Shown here: one piece after another, positions 7,764-15,523 of the stretch | Position numbering within the stretch: position 1 is the first letter of the stretch | How the letters are laid out: the number at the start of each line of letters is the position of its first letter | Source of the DNA: an uncultured bacterium | GTDB taxonomy: Bacteria > Patescibacteriota > Minisyncoccia > Phycocordibacterales > JAACPR01 | Assembly (NCBI GenBank): GCA_937858275.1 | Contig: CALLZK010000019.1 | Location: 1 to 37,108 of the forward strand | Length of the DNA: 37,108 nt | Direction of reading: 5' to 3' | The notes under the pieces: model-generated | The model's input: only the letters and a program-made list of their open reading frames with translations | Told to the model about the DNA's origin: nothing | Database searches by the model: none | Made by a program: the position numbers and the translations under genes

Positions 7764-8741
7764 TTAAAATTCTAATCGATAATATTTTCCAGCATCAGAA
7801 ACAATAATTTGTCCGCGGTCTTTTATAAATTTTATGTTTTCACCCAAATAAATTGGTTGAATATTTCTCTCCGAACGATCATCTATCTCAACGGCATAAA
7901 GCCCCTCTTTAACTAAAACAATTAAGACATCGTCTCTACCACTCAAAAAATCAAAAGCCAATATTTCATCAGACCAATCGACAATTATTTGATTGCGACA
8001 ATCATTCCATTCAAGACAATAATAGAAAGGAGGGGTTTTTCTTGTGTCCATCAAACTCACAACAACATTTCCGTTTTCAATCCATGCTACCTGATCACCT
8101 GCATATAGTAGATTTTTTAATGAGTCAGGATCAGAAACACCCAATCTTGTAAAAAATTCTGGAATTTGTTTTTCTGTTTTTTCTGTTGATGTGGCAGAAA
8201 TATCCAAACCTTCTTCTTTTTTATCTAAAATTGTTTTTTTGTTTTGTTGTAATTTTGCTGTTTCTGAATTAATTTTTTCTAAAGAATCTGTTGTGGTAGC
8301 CAAAGAAACATCTTCAATAAAACCAATATTTATGAGATATTGTAAATCTGTAATTTCTCTTTTTGGAATATTTATTGGCAACATCAAAACTCTTGCCTCA
8401 GTCACAACCGATGGATAAACTTTCAAAACTTTTCGCCAATCATGCAAGCCGTCTTTTTGAATAACTATTTTGTATTCTTCATCTGGAATTAATTTTTGAA
8501 TAAGTGTATTTCTAATTAACAATCCGTTACTCTCATAATATTTGTCATTTAAATAAATTCTAGCATTATTGATATTGGATTGAATAAATATTCCGCCAGT
8601 TTGAGTTATTTTGAAAATATCATCTATCTTATCCAATTTATAACCAAAAGATTTTGCCAATATAAAAGGAGTTATGATAAGAAAGACTATAAAAAGTCCC
8701 CAAAATAATTTTTTTCTTGTTTTATGTGGTAGCGGTTTCAT
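7764..8741 (-). CDS. Membrane-anchored PEGA-domain protein
   Basis: A 325-aa protein with a basic N-terminus, one membrane segment (about 12-30) and an extracytoplasmic PEGA domain (about 49-120). The PEGA domain begins GGIFIQSNINNARIYLND and carries the typical YKIVIQKDG turn. A Lys/Glu/Ser/Thr-rich linker (about 150-195) follows. The C-terminal part (about 200-325) looks like short beta blades (GDQVAWIENGNVVV, SDEILAFDFLSGRDDVLIV, GLYAVEIDDR), suggestive of a partial propeller. PEGA proteins are frequent in CPR genomes and are thought to be surface or sensor modules; the substrate is unknown. Its first 20 bases overlap the end of the upstream glycosyltransferase gene, so the two are translationally linked. 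The pheS start is 8 nt downstream. Confidence 0.72.
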   Translation of the reverse strand: MKPLPHKTRKKLFWGLFIVFLIITPFILAKSFGYKLDKIDDIFKITQTGGIFIQSNINNARIYLNDKYYESNGLLIRNTLIQKLIPDEEYKIVIQKDGLHDWRKVLKVYPSVVTEARVLMLPINIPKREITDLQYLINIGFIEDVSLATTTDSLEKINSETAKLQQNKKTILDKKEEGLDISATSTEKTEKQIPEFFTRLGVSDPDSLKNLLYAGDQVAWIENGNVVVSLMDTRKTPPFYYCLEWNDCRNQIIVDWSDEILAFDFLSGRDDVLIVLVKEGLYAVEIDDRSERNIQPIYLGENIKFIKDRGQIIVSDAGKYYRLEF

Positions 8742-10281
8742 TTTTACGATATTTGGGTGTTACCCAAAATTTACCAAAATATTTGCCAATCATCAATCTA
8801 GTCTGAGAATCAAGACCAGGAATTGATCCAAAGACAATTATTGAAAATGGAATAAAAATCCATTGTACAAACATTATAACAAATTTTCTTTTTCTTTTTG
8901 TGTAATGTTTTGGCATTGGTGGTAATAAACTAACAGAAACTATTGCTGACAAAACCAATCCAAGCATTGCAATTAACATTAAATTTCTAGTGATTATTGG
9001 TAAATTATAAGATAAAACCATTGTTCGAAATTCGTCACCACCCAAAACAATCGGCAACCAACCAAGTAATAAAATAAGTAGTGGATTTGTCGCAAGAGAC
9101 CAAAATCCGCTAATTTGTACAAATGCATATCTAAACTTTTTTTTGAAAGGAATTTTTTTGTTTTTTATAAAACCAAAAAGCAAATATGGAATATTCTCTA
9201 CCCCCCACATCCATCGACGATGTTGTTTGTAAATATTTTTCATTGTTTGCCATGTTGTCGGAGCCAAATTTGCATCCATTGATACTGGATATGAAAGAGG
9301 GACGGTTTGATAATTGCCATCATTTGCCAAAAATAAATTCCAGAATATTCTAGAGTCATCAGAAACCATATTTTTTTGCCAATAACCAACTTCGTAAAGC
9401 GACTTGAAAGGAATAGAATGTGATGAAAAAGTAACTAATTTTTCTGGTCTTTCTTGTTGTATCATTTGCCAAAATGTGCTGGATGTTGCGGCAATTCTAG
9501 ATAAAAATGGTGCTTGCCAAATATTATTATTGTAAAGTGGAACTGGCTGATAAGATGATTTTAGGGGGTTTTCTGCTGTCAAAAAATGATATGTTAAACA
9601 GGCAAAATATTGAGGTAAAATAACAGTATCAACATCAAAAGCAGAAACGATAACATCTTCATACTTCCAATTATTTTGATCGATTATTTTTTGTCTTGCC
9701 TGCTCTGTGGCAAATGTGATATTTGGACCTTTTCCAGAAATTTCACCGGGCAAATCTTTTGGATGAACTGTAATTAATATTTGTCCTATTTGACTTTCGT
9801 ATTTTGATTTTAAATTTCTAGCAATTTCTTGCGCATCTTCTCCAGCCCTTTCTTCTGTTGCCAAAACAAGATAGAGATTTCTACTTCGATATTTTGAATT
9901 CACAATGGACTTCAAAGACATTTCAACGACTTCTTGTGATTCATTATAAAATGGCAAAATTATTAAATGTTTTAGGTTTTCATATCTAAAATTTGATAAT
10001 CTTGAATACCAATCAACATCAATATTATGCCTCATTCTTCTCCAATTATAATAATGGTGAACACTTAAATCTACGGTTTTTAATAGCCAATAAACATCAA
10101 ATATAATTATAAAAACTGCAGCCCAAACTGGTTTATAAATTGACAGAAAGACTATACCAATAAGTGTTCCCCACGATAGTGCACCAGGAAATATTTCTAG
10201 TAGTCTATACAAGATACGATCCTTACCAGATAAATCTCTGGCATGTGCTACATGAAAATAAGGTGTATTTCTGTATTCCAT
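8722..10281 (-). CDS. Membrane family 2 glycosyltransferase (processive-synthase type)
   Basis: A 519-aa integral membrane glycosyltransferase. Two hydrophobic segments (about 33-70) precede a GT-A domain beginning HLIILPFYNES (105-115). The sugar-nucleotide/metal site is probably DVD (216-218), the acceptor-side acid is in VSDDSRIFW (306-314), and QHRRW (353-357) is the QxxRW motif of cellulose/hyaluronan-synthase-like enzymes. Four or so further membrane segments follow (about 385-490). It should use a nucleotide sugar on the cytoplasmic face and export or transfer the product; donor and acceptor cannot be read. The start codon lies only 7 nt after tRNA-Thr. The end overlaps the PEGA gene by 20 bp. 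The family is clear; the product is not. Confidence 0.8.
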   Translation of the reverse strand: MEYRNTPYFHVAHARDLSGKDRILYRLLEIFPGALSWGTLIGIVFLSIYKPVWAAVFIIIFDVYWLLKTVDLSVHHYYNWRRMRHNIDVDWYSRLSNFRYENLKHLIILPFYNESQEVVEMSLKSIVNSKYRSRNLYLVLATEERAGEDAQEIARNLKSKYESQIGQILITVHPKDLPGEISGKGPNITFATEQARQKIIDQNNWKYEDVIVSAFDVDTVILPQYFACLTYHFLTAENPLKSSYQPVPLYNNNIWQAPFLSRIAATSSTFWQMIQQERPEKLVTFSSHSIPFKSLYEVGYWQKNMVSDDSRIFWNLFLANDGNYQTVPLSYPVSMDANLAPTTWQTMKNIYKQHRRWMWGVENIPYLLFGFIKNKKIPFKKKFRYAFVQISGFWSLATNPLLILLLGWLPIVLGGDEFRTMVLSYNLPIITRNLMLIAMLGLVLSAIVSVSLLPPMPKHYTKRKRKFVIMFVQWIFIPFSIIVFGSIPGLDSQTRLMIGKYFGKFWVTPKYRKNETATT

Positions 10282-10288
10282 ATTTTTG

Positions 10289-10361
10289 AGCCACCTCGCG
10301 GATTTGAACCGCGGACCTACCGCTTACAAGGCGGTTGCTCTACCAACTGAGCTAAGGTGGC
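10289..10361 (-). tRNA. trnT: tRNA-Thr (TGT anticodon)
   Basis: A complete cloverleaf on the minus strand. The acceptor is GCCACCT/AGGTGGC with discriminator T, and the D arm carries GCTCAGTTGGTAGAGC. The anticodon stem ACCGC/GCGGT has loop CTTGTAA with anticodon TGT at 10326-10328 (reads ACA-type Thr codons). The T arm is CGCGG-TTCAAAT-CCGCG. No CCA is encoded (CAA follows), so CCA must be added. It abuts the stop codon of the upstream 131-aa gene exactly and lies 7 nt before the next ATG, so it is probably processed out of a longer operon transcript. Confidence 0.96.
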
Positions 10362-10757
10362 TTATTTTTCTACTTCATCCACACCATCTTTTTCCAAAAC
10401 AATGTTACCCTTTACCCTCTGCCAGTATACCGAAACTTTTCTTTTTTTGCCATCTTTTTTATGATTACGAATTTTTTCAAAATATCTGTCAATCTTGTTG
10501 GATATTTTTTGCCATAAAAAATGCAGAAAACCCTGTATTTTCTGGGGTATTATAGACAGAAAAGAATTTATCTTATTATTTATTTTATAAATCCAATCCA
10601 AAAAAGAATAAAAATTTTCTAAAATAAAAACATTGGTTTGTTTTCTAAAATTATCAGAAATAATTTTTTTACCACTAGATATCTCGTATAGACGATATAA
10701 AATCATCAATATCGCCAAAGTGAAAGTTATAGAAAATAACCAAATAAAATAAGACAT
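10362..10757 (-). CDS. Small single-pass membrane protein, function unknown
   Basis: A 131-aa protein I do not recognise. Residues 3-24 form one hydrophobic segment beginning right at the N-terminus. The middle (about 40-90) is rich in aromatic, Ile, Asn and Lys residues with an amphipathic look (SFLDWIYKINNKINSFLSII), suggesting membrane-surface helices. The C-terminal third is strongly basic (KKDGKKRKVSV) and then ends acidic. It starts 4 nt after the tsf stop and its stop codon touches tRNA-Thr, so it is likely part of the rpsB-tsf transcript. The position downstream of tsf may only reflect operon packing. Confidence 0.6.
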   Translation of the reverse strand: MSYFIWLFSITFTLAILMILYRLYEISSGKKIISDNFRKQTNVFILENFYSFLDWIYKINNKINSFLSIIPQKIQGFLHFLWQKISNKIDRYFEKIRNHKKDGKKRKVSVYWQRVKGNIVLEKDGVDEVEK

Positions 10758-10761
10758 TTTA

Positions 10762-11265
10762 TTATTCTAACACAGCAAATCTAGATATTCTACCTATTTC
10801 TATTTTTTCTCCAAACTTTTGTGATGCCTGATCTATTAGACCTTTTATGGTTATTTCTGGATTTTTAAAATATATTTGATTTAATAAAATTTGTTCTACA
10901 TCATCAGGCGAAACTTCCAAACCAGCAACATCTTCTGGTTTTACAAATTTTGGATTTGTTGCCACAACCTGAACTGCTATTTCGCGAGCCAAACTTTTGA
11001 AATCTTCATTTTTTGAAACGAAATCTGTTTCTGACAAAAGTTCGACCATAGAAGCAATATTGCCTCCAGCATGCACATAAGTAGCAACGGTTCCAGCCCC
11101 CAAAGATCGATCTGATTTTTTTGCAGCTGCAGAAGCACTTTTTTCTTGTAAAATTTGTTTTGCTTTCTCCATATCTCCACCGGCCTCTTCTAATGCTTTT
11201 TTGCATTGCATAACAGAAACTTGTGTTTCCTCTCTCAAGGCTTTTATTTGATCAGTTGTAATCAT
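10762..11265 (-). CDS. tsf: Elongation factor Ts (short form)
   Basis: A 167-aa guanine-nucleotide exchange factor for EF-Tu. The N-terminal UBA-like domain (1-50) carries KALREETQVSVMQCKKALEEAGGDMEKA. The exchange core has YVHAGGNIASMVELLSETDFVSKNEDF, the TDFV motif that contacts EF-Tu. It is much shorter than the roughly 280-aa E. coli protein because one of the two core subdomains is missing, as in other short bacterial forms. The ATG at 11265 was chosen over an upstream in-frame start at 11307, which would overlap the end of rpsB and add residues not seen in the family. It lies 7 nt after rpsB in the conserved rpsB-tsf pair. Confidence 0.94.
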   Translation of the reverse strand: MITTDQIKALREETQVSVMQCKKALEEAGGDMEKAKQILQEKSASAAAKKSDRSLGAGTVATYVHAGGNIASMVELLSETDFVSKNEDFKSLAREIAVQVVATNPKFVKPEDVAGLEVSPDDVEQILLNQIYFKNPEITIKGLIDQASQKFGEKIEIGRISRFAVLE

Positions 11266-11272
11266 ATTTGAT

Positions 11273-11974
11273 TTATTTTGTTCTATTAGATTTGTAAGTC
11301 TCAGCAATCAAATTCGTAAAGTAAGAAATACTTTTTATTAAAGAATCGTTTGCTGGTATAGGATATTTTATCATTGAAATGTCACAATCGGAACTGCAAA
11401 GTGCAATTATTGGAACATTCATTTTTATTGCTTCTTCTCTAGCGATTTTTTCTTTGTTTGAATCTATTATAAAAACAGCACCAGGTTTTGAGTTTAGATT
11501 TACAATACCTCCAAAAGTTTCTTCTAGTTTTTTGATTTGTCTTTCAATCAAAAGTCTTTCTTTTTTTGTATATTTTCCCAAAAGACCTTTGTCTCTTTGA
11601 TTTGATAAATCAACAAATTTGTTAACTCTTTTTTTGATTTCATCAAAATTTGTCAAAGTTCCACCAATCCATCTTCCAGAAACATATGGGGCTTCAATTT
11701 TTTCGGCGACTTCTTTTATGATACTTCTTGATTCTACTTTTCCTCCAACAAAAAGAATTTGCTTGTTTTCTTTTGCAAGCTTTGCAACAAATTCTAATGC
11801 AACTTGTAATTTTTCTTGAACTTTTTCTAAGTCAAATATCTCAACATTATTTTTTCTACCCAAAATATATTTTGAAACTGAGGGATGTCGACGAGACTTT
11901 GCATAACCAAAATGTACACCTGCCTCAAACATTTCTTTTATGTAATCTTTTTTATTATCTATTTTTGTATTCAT
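11273..11974 (-). CDS. rpsB: 30S ribosomal protein uS2
   Basis: A 233-aa small-subunit protein. The family signatures are plain: FEAGVHFGYAKSRRHPSVSKYI near the N-terminus, the VGGKVESRSIIKEVAEKI strand, YVSGRWIGGTLTNFDEIKKR, and the C-terminal PGAVFIIDSNKEKIAREEAIKMNVPIIALCSSDCD followed by PIPANDSL. Length is normal. The ATG at 11974 lies 9 nt from a -10 box, so a leaderless message is expected. It heads the minus-strand run rpsB, tsf, small membrane protein, tRNA-Thr, glycosyltransferase, PEGA protein, pheS, pheT. Confidence 0.96.
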   Translation of the reverse strand: MNTKIDNKKDYIKEMFEAGVHFGYAKSRRHPSVSKYILGRKNNVEIFDLEKVQEKLQVALEFVAKLAKENKQILFVGGKVESRSIIKEVAEKIEAPYVSGRWIGGTLTNFDEIKKRVNKFVDLSNQRDKGLLGKYTKKERLLIERQIKKLEETFGGIVNLNSKPGAVFIIDSNKEKIAREEAIKMNVPIIALCSSDCDISMIKYPIPANDSLIKSISYFTNLIAETYKSNRTK

Positions 11975-11983
11975 GTAGCAAAG

Positions 11984-12012
11984 AGTTTAGCAAATATTTG
12001 ACAAAATGGCAA
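11984..12012 (-). promoter_or_regulatory. rpsB promoter
   Basis: TTGCCA (12007-12012), 17-nt spacer, TAAACT (11984-11989), 9 nt to the rpsB ATG. The predicted leader is 2-3 nt, so the autogenous leader control known for rpsB in other bacteria would have no room here. Confidence 0.6.
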
Positions 12013-12023
12013 GATTTTAACAT

Positions 12024-13001
12024 TTAGGATGTTTTTCCGTCCTTTTCTTTTAATTTGGCCTGTATTGATTCGATAATATTATCAAGATCGCCATCTAAAA
12101 TCTCTTCTATATTATGCCAAGATTCGTTTATTCTATGATCTGTAATTCTGTTTTGAGGAAAATTATAAGTTCTAATTTTTTCTGATCTGTCACTTGTTCC
12201 AATTTGATTTTTTCTCTGATCACCAAATTTTTTGTCTTCTTCTTGTCTTTTCATCTCTTCTAATTTTGCAGTCAAAATACTAATAGCAGTTTCTTTATTT
12301 TTTATTTGACTTCTTTGGGAAGTTGATCGAACAGCTAGTCCAGTTGGTTTATGAATGACCCTAACAGCAGTTTCGACTTTGTTTACATTTTGTCCACCAG
12401 CACCGCCAGATCTTGATGTTTCAAATTCCAACTCTGATAAATTCAAAACGAAATTTGTTTTTTTTCTAATTGGTAAAATGGCTACAGAAGCAGTAGAAGT
12501 ATGAACTCTTCCCAATTTTTCTGTAATAGGAACTCTTTGCACCCTATGAACACCGGTCTCATTCATTAATTTTTTATAAATATCCCTTCCGTGTATTTCA
12601 AAAACAGCTTCTTTGTAGCCACCCATTTCATTTTCTGATTCAGAAATTCTCTGAACTTGCCAGCCGTTTTTTTCGGAATAATTTATATACATATTCGCCA
12701 ATTCAGCTGCAAAAATAGAGGCCTCGTCACCACCAGCCCCAGCTCTGACCTCCAAAATTATTTCATTTGGAAATTCTATTTCTTCTTTTTCTGATTCAAT
12801 AATTTGTTCTATTTGTTTTTGAATTTCAATAATTTGTTGATCAATTTCCAAAATTTCTTGTTCTGCCATTTTTTGCATTTCAGAATCACTACCAAGTAAA
12901 GATTGTGTTTCTTCTTTTTTTAAAAAAAGTCTTTCACATTCTTCAGCCAAATATCTGGTTTTGTGATTTTTTTTATATTCTTCTATTTTTGTTTTATCCA
13001 T
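12024..13001 (-). CDS. prfA: Peptide chain release factor 1
   Basis: A 325-aa class I release factor. The GGQ tripeptide (202-204, in [16 protein letters not shown]) drives peptidyl-tRNA hydrolysis. The codon-reading site is PIT (158-160, in [16 protein letters not shown]), equivalent to the PxT motif of RF1 and not the SPF motif of RF2, so it should read UAA and UAG. The N-terminal domain is a charged helical region somewhat shorter than in E. coli (360 aa). UGA stops elsewhere in the window imply an RF2 gene outside it. A TATAAT lies 18 nt before the ATG, so this gene has a slightly longer leader than most neighbours. Confidence 0.94.
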   Translation of the reverse strand: MDKTKIEEYKKNHKTRYLAEECERLFLKKEETQSLLGSDSEMQKMAEQEILEIDQQIIEIQKQIEQIIESEKEEIEFPNEIILEVRAGAGGDEASIFAAELANMYINYSEKNGWQVQRISESENEMGGYKEAVFEIHGRDIYKKLMNETGVHRVQRVPITEKLGRVHTSTASVAILPIRKKTNFVLNLSELEFETSRSGGAGGQNVNKVETAVRVIHKPTGLAVRSTSQRSQIKNKETAISILTAKLEEMKRQEEDKKFGDQRKNQIGTSDRSEKIRTYNFPQNRITDHRINESWHNIEEILDGDLDNIIESIQAKLKEKDGKTS

Positions 13002-13036
13002 TTTTTAAATTTAAAAAAATTATATCAAATAAAATG

Positions 13037-13061
13037 AAAAAGCACTTGTTGAGTGCTTTTT
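13037..13061 (-). terminator. Terminator after rpmE2
   Basis: AAAAAGCACT (13037-13046) and AGTGCTTTTT (13052-13061) form a 10-bp stem with a 5-nt loop. On the minus strand the 3' arm ends in a T-run. It lies between the rpmE2 stop and prfA. Confidence 0.75.
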
Positions 13062-13074
13062 CTGTTTTGAAAAT

Positions 13075-13332
13075 TTAAGATTTTTTTGATTTTGCTTGAC
13101 GAGCCTTGAATTTTTCTACACGACCAGCTGTATCAACTATATTTTCTTTTCCAGTATAAAAAGGATGAGATGCTGAAGAAATTTCTACATGAATTGCAGG
13201 ATATTCTGTGCCGTCTGTCCATTTTTCTGTTTTTGTAGTTTTTATTGTTGAAGAAATAAGAAACTTTTCGCCACTTGAGGTGTCAAAAAATATGACTTTT
13301 CTATAATCTTTTGGATGTATATCTTTTTTCAT
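13075..13332 (-). CDS. rpmE2: 50S ribosomal protein bL31 type B
   Basis: An 85-aa bL31 of the zinc-free type B. It starts [24 protein letters not shown], carries the [28 protein letters not shown] signature and lacks the CxxC zinc ligands of type A. The C-terminus is Lys/Ser-rich. Its own promoter lies upstream and a strong hairpin terminator downstream, so it is monocistronic. In other bacteria type B bL31 can replace the zinc form under zinc limitation; whether a zinc form exists here is not visible. Confidence 0.94.
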   Translation of the reverse strand: MKKDIHPKDYRKVIFFDTSSGEKFLISSTIKTTKTEKWTDGTEYPAIHVEISSASHPFYTGKENIVDTAGRVEKFKARQAKSKKS

Positions 13333-13341
13333 TGTTAAGTG

Positions 13342-13370
13342 ACTATATCAAATAATTCAAAAAAATGCAA
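13342..13370 (-). promoter_or_regulatory. rpmE2 promoter
   Basis: TTGCAT (13365-13370), 17-nt spacer, TATAGT (13342-13347), 9 nt to the ATG. The predicted mRNA is nearly leaderless. Confidence 0.6.
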
Positions 13371-13404
13371 TATATTTATTTTTAATTAATGTTTTTTTAA
13401 AAAA

Positions 13405-14778
13405 TTATTCAACTTCAGCTAAGAAATCAATTTGTCTTTGAAATTCTGTAGCATGTGCCAAAACCGAATTTCCATAAAAAGCATTTTGTGGCAAATTCCA
13501 ATTACCGCCAGCATAATATTTGAGTGCGGCAGTTCTTTCTGCAGTATAACCACCAGCAGCTGCTCCATTATCCCTCATCAATAATCCGGTGGCCATTATA
13601 GAATGTTGTGGATTCCAAGGATCTGGATGTATACCAAAAATCTGTTTTAATCTAGCAATATACATATTCCAAGTAGAAGGAATAAACTGTGAGGGCCCCA
13701 TAGCACCACCATAACCACCACCAAAAGGACAAGAAACCCTTGTTTGCAATGGATCCTTTCCCAAATCTCTGACTATTGTTTGTAGCAATGGTAAATCTCT
13801 TGTTGGATGTATTCCATTATTAAATACAGTACCACTATTTATACCTCTAGTTCTTCCGCTTGCAAGATCGACAATAACACAAGAACCCAAAGACTTACCA
13901 AGATCACTTTCTTGTTTCAAAATAGCCAAAATTAAAGCAGTTCTAACCCCAGTTGCTCTTGATGCTGCTTCAGCATATCTCAAGGCCTCACCAAAAGGAA
14001 TTCCGGCACCATCTCTCAATTGGAACAATGCTGTTCTAATTGCACTAGCTTGAGCCCTTTTTTCTGATATAAACTGCTCGTATGCAGATTCTGATTTTTT
14101 GCTGATATTTAGCAATGTATCTTGTTCATTCTTTTTTACAGCCACAACCCCTTTTTGATTTTCGATTTCTTTTTTTAAATCAAGTTCTTTTCTTTGTTGA
14201 GCGGCCAATCTTTCTTTTTCGTCTTCGGTTTGATTTTTTATATCAAGTGTTTGATAAAATAATTCATCTAATTGAATTTGAATATTTGAAATAGAATCTA
14301 CATCTGTAAAAAAATCTGACAAATTATCATGTATTAATAAAATTTCTACTAAAGAAGTGTTGCTGGCTTTGTTTGATTGCCTAATTAATTGTGCTAAAGC
14401 ATTCTTGCTTTTTTCCATTTTGTTATTTAGTTCAGAAACCGTACCCTCTTTGACTAAAATATTTCCCTTAAGATTTTCAATTTCTAAGTTTTTGCGACGA
14501 ATATTAAGTTCGGCTTGTCTAATTTGATCATTTAAAATATTAACATCTCTTTGAATTGAGGCGGTTTTGGTTTTTTGTTCTCTCAAAGATGCCTCCAAAA
14601 TTGCCTGTTGTTCTTCTAGTTTTGCAAGCTCTTCTCTGAGTCTTCTTTCGGCTTCATCCACATTTACTTGTGCATTAACAGGGCTTAGATTAAAAGAGGT
14701 TGAATAAAAAATATAACCAAAACCCAAAAAAAGTATTGTGAAAAATATAAAATTTATTTTTTTAATAAAAAACGACAT
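13405..14778 (-). CDS. Secreted coiled-coil lytic transglycosylase
   Basis: A 457-aa exported cell-wall enzyme. A signal peptide or anchor (about 5-27) is followed by a long charged coiled coil (about 38-245, with a break around 140-165) and a C-terminal SLT/MltB-like transglycosylase domain (about 255-457). Catalytic Glu290 lies in LAILKQESDLG. The fold-specific GGAMGPSQFIPSTW (357-370) and the later AALKYYAGGNW motif are present. Two cysteines (300, 350) could pair. The layout resembles PcsB/CwlO-type hydrolases, whose coiled coil is controlled by FtsEX, but those carry a CHAP or NlpC/P60 domain where this has a transglycosylase. FtsEX control is therefore only a suggestion. A TATAAT ends 6 nt before the ATG. 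Confidence 0.85.
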   Translation of the reverse strand: MSFFIKKINFIFFTILFLGFGYIFYSTSFNLSPVNAQVNVDEAERRLREELAKLEEQQAILEASLREQKTKTASIQRDVNILNDQIRQAELNIRRKNLEIENLKGNILVKEGTVSELNNKMEKSKNALAQLIRQSNKASNTSLVEILLIHDNLSDFFTDVDSISNIQIQLDELFYQTLDIKNQTEDEKERLAAQQRKELDLKKEIENQKGVVAVKKNEQDTLLNISKKSESAYEQFISEKRAQASAIRTALFQLRDGAGIPFGEALRYAEAASRATGVRTALILAILKQESDLGKSLGSCVIVDLASGRTRGINSGTVFNNGIHPTRDLPLLQTIVRDLGKDPLQTRVSCPFGGGYGGAMGPSQFIPSTWNMYIARLKQIFGIHPDPWNPQHSIMATGLLMRDNGAAAGGYTAERTAALKYYAGGNWNLPQNAFYGNSVLAHATEFQRQIDFLAEVE

Positions 14779-14784
14779 ATGTTT

Positions 14785-14813
14785 ATTATAAAAAATTATA
14801 ACATATTTTGGAA
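14785..14813 (-). promoter_or_regulatory. Promoter of the lytic transglycosylase
   Basis: TTCCAA (14808-14813), 17-nt spacer, TATAAT (14785-14790), then only 6 nt to the ATG. Transcription would begin at or next to the A of the start codon. Confidence 0.5.
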
Positions 14814-14822
14814 GATGTAAAA

Positions 14823-15473
14823 CTATTTTTCTGATGATTGAGAATCTGCGGTATCTTCTTCTTTTTTACCCTTTGCTTCAACTTCTATAGATTCAAGATC
14901 AATTGGTTGTGGAGCTTCGTCTTTTTCTTCTCTTGGTGCTTGTACCAAAGCAATAACTTCGTTTTCGTCAATATCAAGCTCTACACCATTTGATAATTTT
15001 ATGTCACCAGTTTTTATTTTTGATTCAAAATCAACAAGAGATGAAATGTCTACATCAATATGATTTGGCAAATCTTTTGGCATAGCTTTTATGTTCAAAG
15101 AGTGCATAACTTTGACCAATACTCCGCCAAGAGTTTTTTCTGCTGGAGATTCTCCAATGAAATTTAGAGGAATAGAAACTTCTATTTTCTTTCCTTTTTC
15201 TATAACATAAAAATCTGCATGTATTGGTTGGCCAGAAACAGCATCAAATTGCACATCGTGTATCAAACACTCATGTTCATCTGAACCTTCTTTTAAATCA
15301 ATAATTGATGATTCACCAGCGGATTCATATGCCTTGATGAAATCTCCAAGTTTTATTTTTATTGGAGTTGATTTTTCTTTTGGACCATAAAAAACAGCTG
15401 GAACAAAACCACTTTTTCTTAAATTAATATTATTTTCTGAACTTTCTCTTTTTTCAGCTTTTAACTCTATCAT
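14823..15473 (-). CDS. rplY: 50S ribosomal protein bL25 (TL5/Ctc form)
   Basis: A 216-aa 5S rRNA-binding protein. The N-terminal L25 beta-barrel (about 1-95) carries LRKSGFVPAVFYGPKEK and CLIHDVQFDAVSGQPIHADFYV. The C-terminal TL5/Ctc beta domain (about 96-185) carries VSIPLNFIGESPAEKTLGGVL and the PNHIDVDISSL motif. An acidic tail follows. The ATG at 15473 was chosen; the possible TTG at 15482 falls inside the TATAAT box and so cannot be transcribed from this promoter. Length matches the two-domain form of the family. Confidence 0.93.
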   Translation of the reverse strand: MIELKAEKRESSENNINLRKSGFVPAVFYGPKEKSTPIKIKLGDFIKAYESAGESSIIDLKEGSDEHECLIHDVQFDAVSGQPIHADFYVIEKGKKIEVSIPLNFIGESPAEKTLGGVLVKVMHSLNIKAMPKDLPNHIDVDISSLVDFESKIKTGDIKLSNGVELDIDENEVIALVQAPREEKDEAPQPIDLESIEVEAKGKKEEDTADSQSSEK

Positions 15474-15481
15474 AACAGACA

Positions 15482-15509
15482 ATTATACATATTTATTTAA
15501 AAATAGCAA
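15482..15509 (-). promoter_or_regulatory. rplY promoter
   Basis: TTGCTA (15504-15509), 16-nt spacer, perfect TATAAT (15482-15487), 8 nt to the ATG at 15473. Near-leaderless. Confidence 0.65.
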
Positions 15510-15523
15510 ACAGTTAATAAAAT

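Noticed and set aside
10286-10555. 89-codon + strand open frame across tRNA-Thr
   Set aside because: It is antisense to a tRNA and to the 131-aa gene and has no start signals or protein-like composition.
10762-11307. Longer tsf starting at 11307
   Set aside because: The extra 14 residues overlap rpsB and precede the conserved family N-terminus. The ATG at 11265 fits better.
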